Source of the DNA: Sphingomonadaceae bacterium
GTDB lineage: Bacteria > Pseudomonadota > Alphaproteobacteria > Sphingomonadales > Sphingomonadaceae
DNA length: 64,000 nt
Assembly (NCBI GenBank): GCA_947472735.1
Contig: CANJBY010000001.1
Location: forward strand, 1-64,000
Reading direction: 5' to 3'
Positions 55,080-64,000 of this stretch are shown one piece after another. The notes under the pieces were generated by a model. It searched no databases. It was not told where the DNA came from and saw only the letters and a list, made by a program, of their open reading frames with translations. Numbering within the stretch: the first letter of the stretch is position 1; each line of letters begins with the position of its first letter. The translations under genes were made by a program, and so were the position numbers.

Positions 55080-55967
55080 ATGAACCGCGCGAACCATCCG
55101 ATCCTGCCGTTCGTGGCGGCGCTGACAGGGATTTTCACCTTCAGCCTGATGGACGCGCTGATGAAAAGCGCGACGCTGGCCGCGGGCGCCTATTCCTCGG
55201 TGCTGCTGCGCTCGGTTCTAGGGGCGGCGATGATGTTGCCGGTGTGGCAATTGACCGGCAAGGCGCGCTGGCCGGCGCGCAGCGTGCTGAAGGTCCATGC
55301 GGCGCGCGGGCTGCTCTCTTCGATGATGGCAACAACCTTTTTCTACGGCCTCGCACGCATCCCCATGGCCGAAGGCATGGCGCTCTCGTTCATAGCCCCG
55401 CTGATCGCGCTCTACCTCGCGGCCGTCTTTCTCGGGGAGCAGATTGGCCGCAAGGCGATATTCGCCTCGCTCCTTGGTCTGGCCGGGGTGGCGGTGATTG
55501 CGGCCGGGCGCTGGGAAGCGGGTGGCTTCGGACCCGATGCAATAAAAGGCGTGGCGGCGATCCTCGGGTCAGCGGTGGCTTATGCGGCCAACTTGGTGGT
55601 CCAGCGCCATCAGGCCCAGCTTGCCGACCCGCGCGAGATCGCGTTCTTCCAGGCCTTGTTCACCAGCATGTTCATGGCGGTGGCGCTGCCCTGGCTCTTT
55701 ACCATGCCCAGTGGACGCGCGCAGATCGATATTGTCGGCGCCGCAGTTCTGGCTTCGGTTTCGATTATGCTGCTGTCGTGGGCCTATGCCCGGGCCGAGG
55801 CGCAAGTGCTCATCCCTACTGAATACAGCGCCTTCATCTGGGCCGCGCTGATGGGCTGGGCGATGTTCGCCGAAGCCGTGACCGCAGCAACCGTGGCGGG
55901 GGTCGTGCTGATTGTCGCAGCCTGCTGGATCGCCGCACGGGGCCACACCGAGCAGACGGCGCTGTGA
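55080..55967 (+). CDS. DMT-family EamA transporter
   Basis: The 295-residue inner-membrane protein has 10 hydrophobic segments in two EamA halves (FSLMDALMKSATLAAGAYSS; ANLVVQRHQAQLADPREIAF). Such carriers export metabolites or amino acids. ATG 55080 with AAGGA 9 bases upstream is preferred over an in-frame GTG at 55044. It stands alone before acnA. Confidence 0.88.
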   Translation: MNRANHPILPFVAALTGIFTFSLMDALMKSATLAAGAYSSVLLRSVLGAAMMLPVWQLTGKARWPARSVLKVHAARGLLSSMMATTFFYGLARIPMAEGMALSFIAPLIALYLAAVFLGEQIGRKAIFASLLGLAGVAVIAAGRWEAGGFGPDAIKGVAAILGSAVAYAANLVVQRHQAQLADPREIAFFQALFTSMFMAVALPWLFTMPSGRAQIDIVGAAVLASVSIMLLSWAYARAEAQVLIPTEYSAFIWAALMGWAMFAEAVTAATVAGVVLIVAACWIAARGHTEQTAL

Positions 55968-56112
55968 TCATGCGAAATTCCCGCTCGATCGGCCCTGCCT
56001 GCCCTTGACCTAGCGGCAATCCCGGCGCATCGGCGGGCCGTCGAATCCGTTTCCGCGATGCAGCATTTGGGGAGCGCGCGGGAACCTTTACCCATTGAAA
56101 GGGAGCGCCCGC

Positions 56113-58797
56113 ATGACTCAGGTCGGACAGGACTCGCTTGGCACCCGCAGCACGCTGAGCGTGGGTGGCAAGGACTATGCTTATTACTCGTTGAAGAAGG
56201 CTGCGGCCAAGCTTGGTGATATCAGCCGCCTGCCCTTCTCGATGAAAGTCCTGCTCGAGAACCTGCTGCGCTTCGAGGACGGCGGCTTCACCGTCTCCAC
56301 CGCCCACATTCAGGCCGTGGCCGACTGGCAGAAGAACCCCAGCGAGAGTTCCAACGAAATCCAGTACCGCCCGGCGCGCGTCCTGCTGCAGGATTTCACC
56401 GGCGTACCTTGCGTGGTCGACCTGGCGGCAATGCGCGATGCGATCGCCAGCCTGGGCGGCGACACCAGCAAGATCAACCCGTTGGTCCCGGTCAATCTGG
56501 TGATCGACCACTCGGTGATGGTCGACGAATTCGGCCACCCGAAGGCGTTCGAGCAGAACATGGAAATCGAATACCAGCGCAACATGGAGCGCTACGATTT
56601 CCTCAAGTGGGGCTCCAAGTCGCTGGCCAATTTCTACGCCGTTCCTCCGGGGACCGGCATTTGCCACCAGGTGAACCTGGAAAACATCGCACAGACGGTC
56701 TGGACCAGCCAGGACGCCAGCGGCGCCACCGTCGCCTATCCCGACACTTGCGTCGGGACGGACAGCCACACCACGATGGTCAACGGCCTTGGCGTGTTGG
56801 GTTGGGGTGTCGGCGGGATCGAGGCCGAGGCAGCGATGCTCGGCCAGCCAGTCTCGATGCTGATCCCCGAAGTGGTCGGCTTCAAGCTGACCGGGGAACT
56901 CAAGGAAGGTGTTACCGCAACCGATCTCGTGCTGACCTGCACCAACTTGCTGCGCAAGCACGGCGTGGTGGGCCGCTTTGTCGAATATTACGGCCCCGGT
57001 CTCGCCTCGCTCTCACTCGCCGACCGCGCGACGCTGGCCAACATGGCGCCTGAATACGGTGCGACCTGCGGCTTCTTCGGCATCGATGACAAGACGATCG
57101 AATACCTGCGTCTCACCGGCCGTGAGGAAACCCAGATCGCGCTGGTTGAAGCTTATGCCAAGGAGCAGGGCTTCTGGATCGACCCGGCAGCGGAATTCAT
57201 CTTCTCCTCGACCCTCGAGCTCGACATGGGCACCGTCGTCCCCTCGCTCGCTGGCCCCAAGCGCCCGCAGGACCGGGTCGACCTGAACGAAGTTGACGAG
57301 GTTTTTGCCAAGGACATGGCCGATACCTACAAGAAGGCCAACACCCGCGTTCCGGTCGAAGGCAAGGACTTCGACATCGGCGATGGTGACGTGATGATCG
57401 CCGCGATCACCAGCTGCACCAACACCTCGAACCCGGGCGTGCTGGTCGCGGCCGGCCTGGTTGCAAAGAAGGCCGACGAATTCGGCCTCAAGCCCAAGCC
57501 CTGGGTCAAAACCAGCCTTGCGCCGGGCTCCAAGGTGGTCACCGACTACCTGAACAAGGCCGGCCTCCAGTCGCATCTCGACAACGTCGGTTTCAACCTC
57601 GTCGGCTATGGCTGCACCACCTGCATCGGCAACTCCGGACCGCTGGCAGAGCCGATCAGCAAGGCAATCAACGAGAACAGCCTGGTCGCCGCGGCGGTCA
57701 TCTCTGGCAATCGCAACTTTGAGGGCCGCGTATCACCCGATGTGCGCGCGAATTTCCTCGCCTCGCCGCCGCTGGTCGTTGCCTATGCCCTCAAGGGCAC
57801 AGTGATTGACAACTTTACCACCACCCCGATCGGCGTCGCGATCACTGGGCCAAAGGCCGGACAGGACGTGTACCTGAGGGACATTTGGCCGACCAACCAG
57901 GAAGTTTCCTCGACCATGGCCGCGTGCATGGACCGCGCGATGTTCCAGGCCCGCTACGCCGACGTCTACAAGGGCGACGAGCACTGGCAGGCGATCAACG
58001 TCACCGGCAGCGATACCTACCAGTGGCGCGCTGGCAGCACCTATGTCGCCAATCCGCCCTACTTCGAAGGCATGACCATGACCCCGGCCCCGGTGCAGGA
58101 CATCGTCGAGGCCAAGCCGCTGCTGATCCTCGCGGATTCGATCACCACCGACCACATCAGCCCGGCTGGCAACATCAAGGCCGATAGCCCGGCCGGACAG
58201 TGGCTGATGGAGCATCAGGTCGCCCGTGCCGACTTCAACTCCTACGGGGCGCGGCGCGGCCATCACGAAGTGATGATGCGCGGCACTTTCGCCAATATCC
58301 GCATCAAGAACGAGATGGTTCCGGGCATCGAAGGCGGCATGAGCCGCTACGAAGGCACAGTGCTGCCGGTCTATGACGTGGCGATGAAGCACAAGGCCGC
58401 CGGCACGCCGATGGTCGTCGTCGCGGGCAAGGAATACGGCACCGGCTCCAGCCGCGACTGGGCGGCCAAGGGCACCGCGCTGCTCGGCGTTCGCGCCGTG
58501 ATCGTCGAGAGCTTCGAGCGCATCCATCGCTCGAACCTGGTCGGCATGGGCGTGCTGCCGCTGCAGTTCCGGGAAGGTGACAGCCGCCAGTCGCTGGGCC
58601 TGACCGGGGACGAAAGCTACACCATCCTGGGCGTCAGCAGCATCAAGCCGCGCCAGGATGTGGAAGTGAAGGTCACGCGCGCAGACGGCTCCTCGTTCAC
58701 TTTCACGGCGCTGTGCCGGATCGATACCGCCAATGAGGTCGAGTACTTCATGAACGGCGGCATCCTGCAATACGTGCTGCGCAAGCTGGCCGCCTGA
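56113..58797 (+). CDS. acnA: Aconitate hydratase AcnA
   Basis: The 894-residue enzyme isomerises citrate to isocitrate in the TCA cycle. The [4Fe-4S] cysteines are in [14 protein letters not shown] and [12 protein letters not shown]. The C-terminal swivel domain contains [14 protein letters not shown]. Size and order match the AcnA/IRP1 type. ATG 56113 follows AAAGGGA. A strong terminator follows. Confidence 0.97.
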   Translation: MTQVGQDSLGTRSTLSVGGKDYAYYSLKKAAAKLGDISRLPFSMKVLLENLLRFEDGGFTVSTAHIQAVADWQKNPSESSNEIQYRPARVLLQDFTGVPCVVDLAAMRDAIASLGGDTSKINPLVPVNLVIDHSVMVDEFGHPKAFEQNMEIEYQRNMERYDFLKWGSKSLANFYAVPPGTGICHQVNLENIAQTVWTSQDASGATVAYPDTCVGTDSHTTMVNGLGVLGWGVGGIEAEAAMLGQPVSMLIPEVVGFKLTGELKEGVTATDLVLTCTNLLRKHGVVGRFVEYYGPGLASLSLADRATLANMAPEYGATCGFFGIDDKTIEYLRLTGREETQIALVEAYAKEQGFWIDPAAEFIFSSTLELDMGTVVPSLAGPKRPQDRVDLNEVDEVFAKDMADTYKKANTRVPVEGKDFDIGDGDVMIAAITSCTNTSNPGVLVAAGLVAKKADEFGLKPKPWVKTSLAPGSKVVTDYLNKAGLQSHLDNVGFNLVGYGCTTCIGNSGPLAEPISKAINENSLVAAAVISGNRNFEGRVSPDVRANFLASPPLVVAYALKGTVIDNFTTTPIGVAITGPKAGQDVYLRDIWPTNQEVSSTMAACMDRAMFQARYADVYKGDEHWQAINVTGSDTYQWRAGSTYVANPPYFEGMTMTPAPVQDIVEAKPLLILADSITTDHISPAGNIKADSPAGQWLMEHQVARADFNSYGARRGHHEVMMRGTFANIRIKNEMVPGIEGGMSRYEGTVLPVYDVAMKHKAAGTPMVVVAGKEYGTGSSRDWAAKGTALLGVRAVIVESFERIHRSNLVGMGVLPLQFREGDSRQSLGLTGDESYTILGVSSIKPRQDVEVKVTRADGSSFTFTALCRIDTANEVEYFMNGGILQYVLRKLAA

Positions 58798-58816
58798 CCC
58801 CAGCCCGCACAGACAA

Positions 58817-58854
58817 GAAAAGGGGCGGCTCCAGCGATGGAGCCGCCCCTTTTT
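58817..58854 (+). terminator. Rho-independent terminator of acnA
   Basis: AGGGGCGGCTCC (58821-58832) pairs with GGAGCCGCCCCT (58839-58850) around a 6-base loop and is followed by TTTT. An A-run precedes the stem, so it may also end the convergent PEP-CTERM transcript. Confidence 0.92.
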
Positions 58855-58875
58855 CGTTGCCTTGTCAGCCTGAAC

Positions 58876-59709
58876 TCAGGCCTTGCGGCTGGCCAGGCGT
58901 CGGCGGCTGATGAGGCCGGCCGCAGCGGCACCGAACAGCAACAGCATCGGCGGCGCCGGAACCTCGGTTCCGCCGGTGGAGCTGCTGGTCGAACCGCCCG
59001 ATGAGGTCGAGCTGCTGGTCGAGGACGATGTCGAGCTGCTTGTGCTCGACGATGTCGAGGAACTGCTGCTGGAGGAGGTGGAGGTCGAGCTGCTGGTCGA
59101 GGATGACGAAGTCACGTTGCCGGACGAGGTCGAGACATTCCCGGAACTGGTCGAGACATTGCCCGAAGACGATGTCACGTTGCCCGAGGACGAGGTGACG
59201 TTGCCCGAGGACGTCGAAACATTTCCGGAAGAGGTGGAAGTGCTGCTGGTCACACCGCCGGTCGAGGTCGAGCTAGAGCCGCCGCTGGAGGTCGAGGAAA
59301 TCACGACACTGCCGCCGCCACCGCCGCCACCGAAGAACCCGCCGAAGAACCCGCCCCCCCAGCCGCCGATCGGACCGCCGCCGATTACCACCGGCACGCT
59401 GCCGCCGCCCGAAGGTGGGGGAGGCAGCGGGGGAAGGTAGGGCGCTGGAACGGCCATCATCGCCATCTGCTGTGGCTGTTCGCACGTTGCCGGGACAGAG
59501 CGGGTCACCATCCGGCGGATGCGGCGCACCTGGCGCGGCGCAGTGCGCACGACATGGCGGCGCGCCTTGGGCGCCGCAACCTTGGCGTGCTTGACGTACT
59601 GCGGCTGTCCCGGTGCCTGCTTTTCAGCGACGTGCACGGCACCGCCGCCAACAAGGGCGCCGCCCGCAGCGAAGATCGTCAACTTCGCGATCGCCATCCG
59701 TACCGACAT
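58876..59709 (-). CDS. Secreted PEP-CTERM protein with a Ser/Thr-rich repeat region
   Basis: A 277-residue exported protein. It has an N-terminal signal segment (IFAAGGALVGGGAV), an Arg/Lys-rich part, then a Pro/Gly-rich region (about 87-135). A Ser/Thr region (135-247) follows, with six copies of a 7-residue SSGNV(T/S) unit at 162-197. The end EVPAPPMLLLFGAAAAGLIS plus an RRR tail is a PEP-CTERM sorting signal (about 249-275). Such proteins are cut and passed on by exosortase, often with exopolysaccharide. No exosortase gene is in this window. Function unknown. Confidence 0.85.
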   Translation of the reverse strand: MSVRMAIAKLTIFAAGGALVGGGAVHVAEKQAPGQPQYVKHAKVAAPKARRHVVRTAPRQVRRIRRMVTRSVPATCEQPQQMAMMAVPAPYLPPLPPPPSGGGSVPVVIGGGPIGGWGGGFFGGFFGGGGGGGSVVISSTSSGGSSSTSTGGVTSSTSTSSGNVSTSSGNVTSSSGNVTSSSGNVSTSSGNVSTSSGNVTSSSSTSSSTSTSSSSSSSTSSSTSSSTSSSTSSSTSSGGSTSSSTGGTEVPAPPMLLLFGAAAAGLISRRRLASRKA

Positions 59710-59941
59710 GAGCTTGCCTTCTCTGCACTCGCTTGCCGCTGGAGACGCGAACCCCTGTTCCGTCTTCCGTGGCAGGCCTTTGGCAGAAAAAGCGCAGAGA
59801 CTCGTTAATGCGGCAATGCCGTTAACCGTAAATACCTAGGTGCCGGAAGGTAAAATTATGCTTGAGAGCCAGTGATTTCGCTGAATGTCCCATTCTGGAA
59901 CCGCCTTGGCTGGGTTCGTAACAACTGGCGGCGGAGAGATC

Positions 59942-60985
59942 CTATTTTCCGTCGGCAGGCCCTTGGCCGTCAAACAGGCCGCCAGTGGTGCCCACTGGCG
60001 GGGCAAGGCCAAGGTGCTGCCACGCTCGATCATTGAGGCAGCGGCCCCGCGCAGTTCGGGCGACAAGGCCGAGCTGGATCAGGAACGGTTCGATCACGTC
60101 CTCGATCGTATCGCGCGGTTCGGACAAGCCTGCGGCCAGCGTTTCCACGCCCACTGGGCCACCCTTGTAGATGTCGGCGATCATGGCAAGGTAGCGCCGG
60201 TCCTGCGCATCGAGGCCAAGCGCATCGACTTCCAGCCGGGTAAGCGCGGAATCGGCCTGGTCGCGGGTGATGGCGGCGTGCCCTTCGACGTGAGCGAAAT
60301 CGCGCACGCGGCGCAGCAGCCGCCCGGCTACCCGCGGCGTACCGCGGGCACGACGGGCGATCTCCTGCGCGCCTTCGGGCTCAATGCCGATGCCGAGCAA
60401 TCCGGCGCCGCGCGTCACCACGCGCTCCAGTTCGGGCACGGTGTAGAAATTGAGCCGGACCGGGATGCCGAAGCGGTCGCGCAGCGGCGTGGCCAGCAGA
60501 CCCTGCCGGGTCGTCGCGCCGACCAGGGTAAAGGGCGGCAAGTCGATCCGCACCGAGCGCGCGGAAGGCCCCTCGCCGATGATCAGGTCGAGCGCGCGGT
60601 CCTCCATCGCCGGGTAGAGCACTTCTTCGACTGCGGGATTGAGGCGGTGGATCTCGTCGATGAAGAGCACGTCGCCCTCCTCGAGATTGGTCAGCAGTGC
60701 GGCCAGATCGCCCGACTTGGCGATCACCGGGCCGGACGTCGCCCGGAACCCCACGCCCAGCTCCCGCGCGACGATCTGCGCCAGCGTGGTTTTGCCCAGC
60801 CCCGGCGGGCCATAGAACAACACATGATCCATCGCCTCGCCGCGCGACTTCGCAGACTCGATGAAAACGCGCAGGTTGTCCTTGGCAGCGGCCTGCCCGA
60901 CGAATTCGGCAAGAGTTTTCGGACGCAGCGCGGCGTCTTGGTCCTCCGGCTGGCGATGCGGGGTGAGGTGGGGGTTGTCAGTCAC
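59942..60985 (-). CDS. ruvB: Holliday junction helicase RuvB
   Basis: The 347-residue AAA+ motor drives branch migration. Walker A is [15 protein letters not shown], Walker B is [10 protein letters not shown] and sensor/arginine-finger residues are in TRQGLL and [15 protein letters not shown]. Start GTG 60985 overlaps the ruvA stop. Longer frames upstream are antisense of nothing useful and lie inside ruvA. The 232 bases before the next gene show no clear terminator, only an imperfect GTTAA inverted repeat (59804-59826). Confidence 0.97.
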   Translation of the reverse strand: MTDNPHLTPHRQPEDQDAALRPKTLAEFVGQAAAKDNLRVFIESAKSRGEAMDHVLFYGPPGLGKTTLAQIVARELGVGFRATSGPVIAKSGDLAALLTNLEEGDVLFIDEIHRLNPAVEEVLYPAMEDRALDLIIGEGPSARSVRIDLPPFTLVGATTRQGLLATPLRDRFGIPVRLNFYTVPELERVVTRGAGLLGIGIEPEGAQEIARRARGTPRVAGRLLRRVRDFAHVEGHAAITRDQADSALTRLEVDALGLDAQDRRYLAMIADIYKGGPVGVETLAAGLSEPRDTIEDVIEPFLIQLGLVARTARGRCLNDRAWQHLGLAPPVGTTGGLFDGQGPADGK

Positions 60986-61581
60986 CCCGTGGCCCTCTTC
61001 AGCCCGACCCGGATCAGGGCATTGAGCGCCGCACCCTCGCCCAGTTCCTCGATCGCCCGTGCCACGGCCATGGTTGCAACATTCGGCTTGAAACCGAGGT
61101 TTTGCAGTGCCGAGACAGCATCCGCGCTGGCCGAACCCGTCGTGAGCGCCGCCGTGGCCACTCCGGCCACCGCAGGCAGCGCGCCAGCCTTGTCCTTGAG
61201 TTCGTTGACAATCCGTCCGGCCAGCTTCGGTCCGACGCCCTGCGCCCTTGCGACCATCGCCGCATCGCCGGCCGCGCAGGCGCGCTGGAGGTCTGCGGTG
61301 GAGAGCGCCGAGAGCACCGCCAGCGCCATCTTGCTGCCCACCCCCTGGATCGCGGTGAGCATGCGGAACCAGGCGCGTTCCTCGCCGCTGGCAAAGCCGA
61401 TCAGGCGCATGTCGTTTTCGGAAACCTGCAGCTCGGTATGCACGGTGCAGCGATCCCCGCGCAGGCCCAACGCATCGAGCGTCTTGACGCTGCAATGGAC
61501 GAGGTAGCCTACACCGGCCACGTCGATCACCGCCCAGTCAGGGCCGAAATCGTCCAGCGTGCCAGTGAGCTTTGCGATCAT
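60982..61581 (-). CDS. ruvA: Holliday junction binding protein RuvA
   Basis: The 199-residue protein holds the junction for RuvB. The N-terminal OB fold ([21 protein letters not shown]) is followed by helix-hairpin-helix motifs ([29 protein letters not shown]) and the C-terminal RuvB-contact domain. It overlaps ruvB by GTGA. It is separated from ruvC by the divergent zinc-finger gene region. Confidence 0.97.
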   Translation of the reverse strand: MIAKLTGTLDDFGPDWAVIDVAGVGYLVHCSVKTLDALGLRGDRCTVHTELQVSENDMRLIGFASGEERAWFRMLTAIQGVGSKMALAVLSALSTADLQRACAAGDAAMVARAQGVGPKLAGRIVNELKDKAGALPAVAGVATAALTTGSASADAVSALQNLGFKPNVATMAVARAIEELGEGAALNALIRVGLKRATG

Positions 61582-61666
61582 GGTTTGTTCCTATGGCAGG
61601 CTTGCGCCGCTCCTGCAACGTTCCCATATCGAACTGCCAACAAGCGGGGCACCAAGGAGGTTTGCC

Positions 61667-61930
61667 ATGGCCGGCGGATGGACCCGCGACGGTGCGGTAC
61701 AGGACCAGATCGACGATACGGTGGCCGATGCCGTGGCCGGTGCCCGCGCCCGGATGCCGGCAGGCGAAAGCCTTGAGCACTGCGAGGACTGCGGTGAGGA
61801 CATTCCCTCCAAGCGCCGCGCCGCATTGCCGGGTGTCCGCACCTGCGTGACTTGCCAGTCTGCGCGGGACGGCAAGGTGCGGCACAGCCTGATCAATCGG
61901 CGGGGCAGCAAGGACAGCCAGCTGCGCTGA
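61667..61930 (+). CDS. DksA/TraR-type C4 zinc-finger protein
   Basis: An 87-residue protein with the DksA/TraR zinc finger CEDCGEDIPSKRR followed by CVTCQ. It lacks the long coiled coil of DksA, resembling short TraR-like forms that can bind RNA polymerase's secondary channel. A strong AAGGAGG lies 7-13 bases before ATG 61667. It is divergent from ruvA and convergent with ruvC. Confidence 0.9.
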   Translation: MAGGWTRDGAVQDQIDDTVADAVAGARARMPAGESLEHCEDCGEDIPSKRRAALPGVRTCVTCQSARDGKVRHSLINRRGSKDSQLR

Positions 61931-61939
61931 GTGTACCGG

Positions 61940-62410
61940 TCAGCCGCGCACCAGATGGGCGTGCGCGATCGCCACCGCCAGGGCATCGGCCGCATCTGCG
62001 CCTGCCAGCTTCACCCCGGGCAGCAGCACGCCGAGCATCGCCTGGACCTGCGCCTTCTCTGCCCCGCCGGTACCGACGATGGCCTTTTTGACCAGCCGGG
62101 TGGCATATTCGTGCACCGGCAGTCCGGCGCGGGCGAGTGCCAGCAGGCAGACGCCGCGGGCCTGCCCCAGCTTCAGGGTCGATTGCGGGTTCTTGTTGAC
62201 GAACACCTCTTCCACCGCGCCCTGATCCGGCTGATGGCGTGCAATCACATCGGCGAGTTCGCGATCAATCGTGACCAACCGTTCGGCCAGAGATGCCTTG
62301 GGGTCAGTCTTGACCTGGCCATTGGCGATATGGCTCAGCCGGTTGCCGTTCTTCGCCACGATCCCCCAGCCCGTGCAGCTAAGCGAGGGATCGAGGCCGA
62401 GAATCAGCAT
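61940..62410 (-). CDS. ruvC: Holliday junction resolvase RuvC
   Basis: The 156-residue nuclease resolves Holliday junctions. Acidic residues D7 ([12 protein letters not shown]), E67/E68 and the pair in [11 protein letters not shown] form the active site. The zinc-finger gene lies between it and ruvA on the other strand, so ruvC has its own transcript from the DUF3147 gene side. Confidence 0.96.
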   Translation of the reverse strand: MLILGLDPSLSCTGWGIVAKNGNRLSHIANGQVKTDPKASLAERLVTIDRELADVIARHQPDQGAVEEVFVNKNPQSTLKLGQARGVCLLALARAGLPVHEYATRLVKKAIVGTGGAEKAQVQAMLGVLLPGVKLAGADAADALAVAIAHAHLVRG

Positions 62411-62411
62411 C

Positions 62412-62762
62412 TCAGAGCCGCAGCCCGAAGCGCGGCCCGATCTGCATCATTGCCAGGTAGAGCCCGATGGTGAGCAAGCAACCGGCCCCCAGCGCCGCCC
62501 AGAACGGGACGCCGCTGCGCAGCAGTGCTGGGATCAGCAGGAACATCGGCAACGAGGGGAGGACGTACCAGAAGGTCGCCTCGGCGTGGATCGCCATGTT
62601 TTCCGCGTCCGGCCGGGCATGCCACAGCAGGATCATGCCCAGCACCGAGACCAGCGGCAGCGAAGCCACCAGCGCGCCCATCGCGGGCAGGCGCTTGCCG
62701 ATTTCGGAGATCGCCACGATCAACGCGCCTGAAAGCAGTGCTTTCGCGGCCAATTGCCACAT
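62412..62762 (-). CDS. Small membrane protein, DUF3147-like
   Basis: A 116-residue protein with four hydrophobic segments, including [18 protein letters not shown] and a conserved [20 protein letters not shown] loop. It resembles DUF3147 family membrane proteins of unknown function. Its stop is 2 bases from the ruvC ATG, so it is in the same operon. Confidence 0.75.
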   Translation of the reverse strand: MWQLAAKALLSGALIVAISEIGKRLPAMGALVASLPLVSVLGMILLWHARPDAENMAIHAEATFWYVLPSLPMFLLIPALLRSGVPFWAALGAGCLLTIGLYLAMMQIGPRFGLRL

Positions 62763-62793
62763 CAGAGCCGGGGCCTGCTGGTCGCGGCCGCCA

Positions 62794-63537
62794 TCAGGCC
62801 AGCTTTTCCATCACTGCATCGGGGATGTCGTAGTTGCCCCAGACGGTCTGCACATCGTCGTCGTCGTCAAGCACGTCGATCAGCTTGAGCAGGGTGCGGG
62901 CCGCATTTTCGTCGACTTCGGTCTTGAGGCCGGGTTTCCAGCCGAGCTTTACGCCCTCGGCTTCACCCAGGGTCTTTTCCAGCTCGCGAGCAACCGGGTG
63001 AAGGGCGTCGATCGCGACCCAGATCTGGTGGCCGTCATCATCACTTTCGACATCGTCGGCGCCCGCTTCGATCGCGGCTTCGAGCACTTTGTCCTCGTCG
63101 CCGGCGACCGCGCCGTATTCGATCAGGCCGAGGCGGTCGAATCCATGGCTGACCGCGCCACTGGCGCCCAGATTCCCGCCGTTCTTGGCAAAGGCCGTGC
63201 GGACATTGGTGGCGGTGCGGTTGCGGTTGTCGGTCAGCGCCTCGACAATCAAGGCGACGCCACCGGGCCCGTAGCCCTCATAGCGCACTTCCTCGTAGTT
63301 ATCGCCTTCGCCCTTGCTGGCCTTGTCGATCGCCCGCTGGATGTTGTCCTTGGGCATCGACTGCGCCTTGGCCGCATTGACCGCAGCGCGCAGGCGCGGG
63401 TTCATGTCCGGATCGGGCATGCCCATCTTGGCCGCGACGGTGATTTCGCGGCTGAGCTTGGAGAACTGCGCCGAGCGCTTCTTATCCTGCGCGCCCTTGC
63501 GATGCATGATGTTCTTGAATTTGGAATGACCTGCCAT
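62794..63537 (-). CDS. yebC: YebC/PmpR-family protein
   Basis: The 247-residue protein begins with the invariant [19 protein letters not shown] and has the family order [16 protein letters not shown]. The family includes transcriptional regulators and a ribosome factor that relieves stalls at proline runs. It is 31 bases upstream of the DUF3147 gene, so yebC-DUF3147-ruvC is a likely transcript. Confidence 0.95.
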   Translation of the reverse strand: MAGHSKFKNIMHRKGAQDKKRSAQFSKLSREITVAAKMGMPDPDMNPRLRAAVNAAKAQSMPKDNIQRAIDKASKGEGDNYEEVRYEGYGPGGVALIVEALTDNRNRTATNVRTAFAKNGGNLGASGAVSHGFDRLGLIEYGAVAGDEDKVLEAAIEAGADDVESDDDGHQIWVAIDALHPVARELEKTLGEAEGVKLGWKPGLKTEVDENAARTLLKLIDVLDDDDDVQTVWGNYDIPDAVMEKLA

Positions 63538-63593
63538 GATCCGCCGTCAGCTTGGGTTGGAATTTGGCCCAGCCCGTAGCGGAGCAAGCCGCT

Positions 63594-63911
63594 TCACACA
63601 ACCACAGCGGTGCCCGAGACGCTGACCATCAGCATGGAGCCGGCCTTGCCCAGCACTTCGTAATCGATATCGACACCGACCACGGCGTTGCCGCCCAGTC
63701 GCACGGCCGCAGCTTCGAGTTCGGCAAATGCCTCGAGGCGGGCCCCGGCGAGGACCTCTTCATACTTGCCCGAGCGGCCGCCGAAGATGTCCGTGACCGA
63801 GGCAAAGAGATCGCGGACGATATTAGCCCCGGCGATCACTTCACCGGTAACGACGCCGCAATATTGCGTGATCGGGCGGCCTTCGATCGTGGGCGTGGTG
63901 GTGATGATCAT
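63594..63911 (-). CDS. YbjQ family protein
   Basis: The 105-residue protein begins [24 protein letters not shown], the YbjQ/UPF0145 start, and ends in a beta-rich part. The family forms pentamers and is annotated as heavy-metal binding; function is unproven. It precedes yebC on the same strand. Confidence 0.9.
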   Translation of the reverse strand: MIITTTPTIEGRPITQYCGVVTGEVIAGANIVRDLFASVTDIFGGRSGKYEEVLAGARLEAFAELEAAAVRLGGNAVVGVDIDYEVLGKAGSMLMVSVSGTAVVV

Positions 63912-63943
63912 CGCAATTTCCTCTCCGGTCGGGCCGGCCGGGT

Positions 63944-64000
63944 TCAGCCCAGCCCCAGGGCGGCTTTATAGAGATCGAGAATGGTTTCCATCTCGGCGCG
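63944..64000 (-). CDS. C-terminal end of an unidentified protein (partial)
   Basis: A frame entering from the right edge encodes [14 protein letters not shown] and stops at TGA 63944-63946. Only 18 residues are visible, not enough to assign a family. It lies 32 bases upstream of the YbjQ gene and may be in the same operon. Confidence 0.5.
   Translation of the reverse strand, partial: RAEMETILDLYKAALGLG

Noticed and set aside
58883..59440. Acidic repeat-like plus-strand frame of 185 residues
   Set aside because: It is the exact antisense of the Ser/Thr repeat region of the PEP-CTERM gene, which has a signal segment and a sorting tail in its own frame.
59804..59826. CtrA-type binding site (two TTAA boxes)
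   Set aside because: The two GTTAA boxes are about 12 bases apart and inverted; the known site needs TTAA-N7-TTAA.

Overview
The window is GC-rich, gene-dense chromosomal DNA of an alphaproteobacterium, most likely a member of the Sphingomonadales. This rests on gene content and order: a zwf-edd-glk-eda Entner-Doudoroff operon, a MetH split into two genes, DUF1465/DUF465 genes beside ptsP, a RodZ-like - CpoB - TilS run, a TonB-dependent receptor next to a TPR-sulfotransferase, and hflK-hflC-degP. No species can be named from sequence alone.

Layout. 1-1.25 kb: the 3' end of an unidentified gene, a frameshifted eipA (DUF1134) and tRNA-Ser(GCT). 1.25-3.1 kb: AACAGGG repeats, an IS6-family element and a PRC-barrel gene that has lost its 5' end at the IS. 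3.3-9.2 kb: soluble PAS histidine kinase plus receiver, two coupled alpha/beta hydrolases, an NAD(P)-binding protein, a GFA protein, a secreted esterase, and the remnant of a galactose-dehydrogenase-like gene fused head-to-head to a remnant of a TerC gene. 9.8-16.4 kb: recQ, then a methionine operon (ArsR/methyltransferase regulator, metH N-part, metH C-part). 16.5-24.3 kb: small lipoprotein, MaoC-like hydratase, RcdA-like DUF1465, two DUF465 genes (one with an internal stop), ptsP, RodZ-like protein, cpoB, tilS. 24.3-33.7 kb, read leftward: zwf, edd, glk, eda, a divergent PEPC-like gene, a 5'-truncated glycosyltransferase and an L,D-transpeptidase.

33.9-45.3 kb is the most accessory-looking stretch: secreted M20 peptidase, TetR regulator, divergent Rieske oxygenase coupled by ATGA to a PYROXD2-like flavoprotein, APC permease, TPR-sulfotransferase, TonB-dependent receptor and class V aminotransferase. 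It reads like an uptake-and-catabolism set for an amino compound, but the substrate is unknown. 45.3-64 kb is conserved housekeeping: hemH, an isoquinoline-oxidoreductase-like molybdoprotein, mrp, hflK-hflC-degP, a YcbB-type L,D-transpeptidase, a DMT exporter, acnA, a PEP-CTERM protein, ruvC-ruvA-ruvB, a DksA-type zinc-finger protein, a DUF3147-like membrane protein, yebC, ybjQ and the end of one more gene.

The most notable pattern is that the left 26 kb carries several independent lesions (a frameshift, an IS-edge truncation, a two-gene deletion junction, a nonsense codon, a tilS without a normal start codon, a truncated glycosyltransferase), while none was seen in the right 38 kb. This is either real local decay or an assembly-quality effect.
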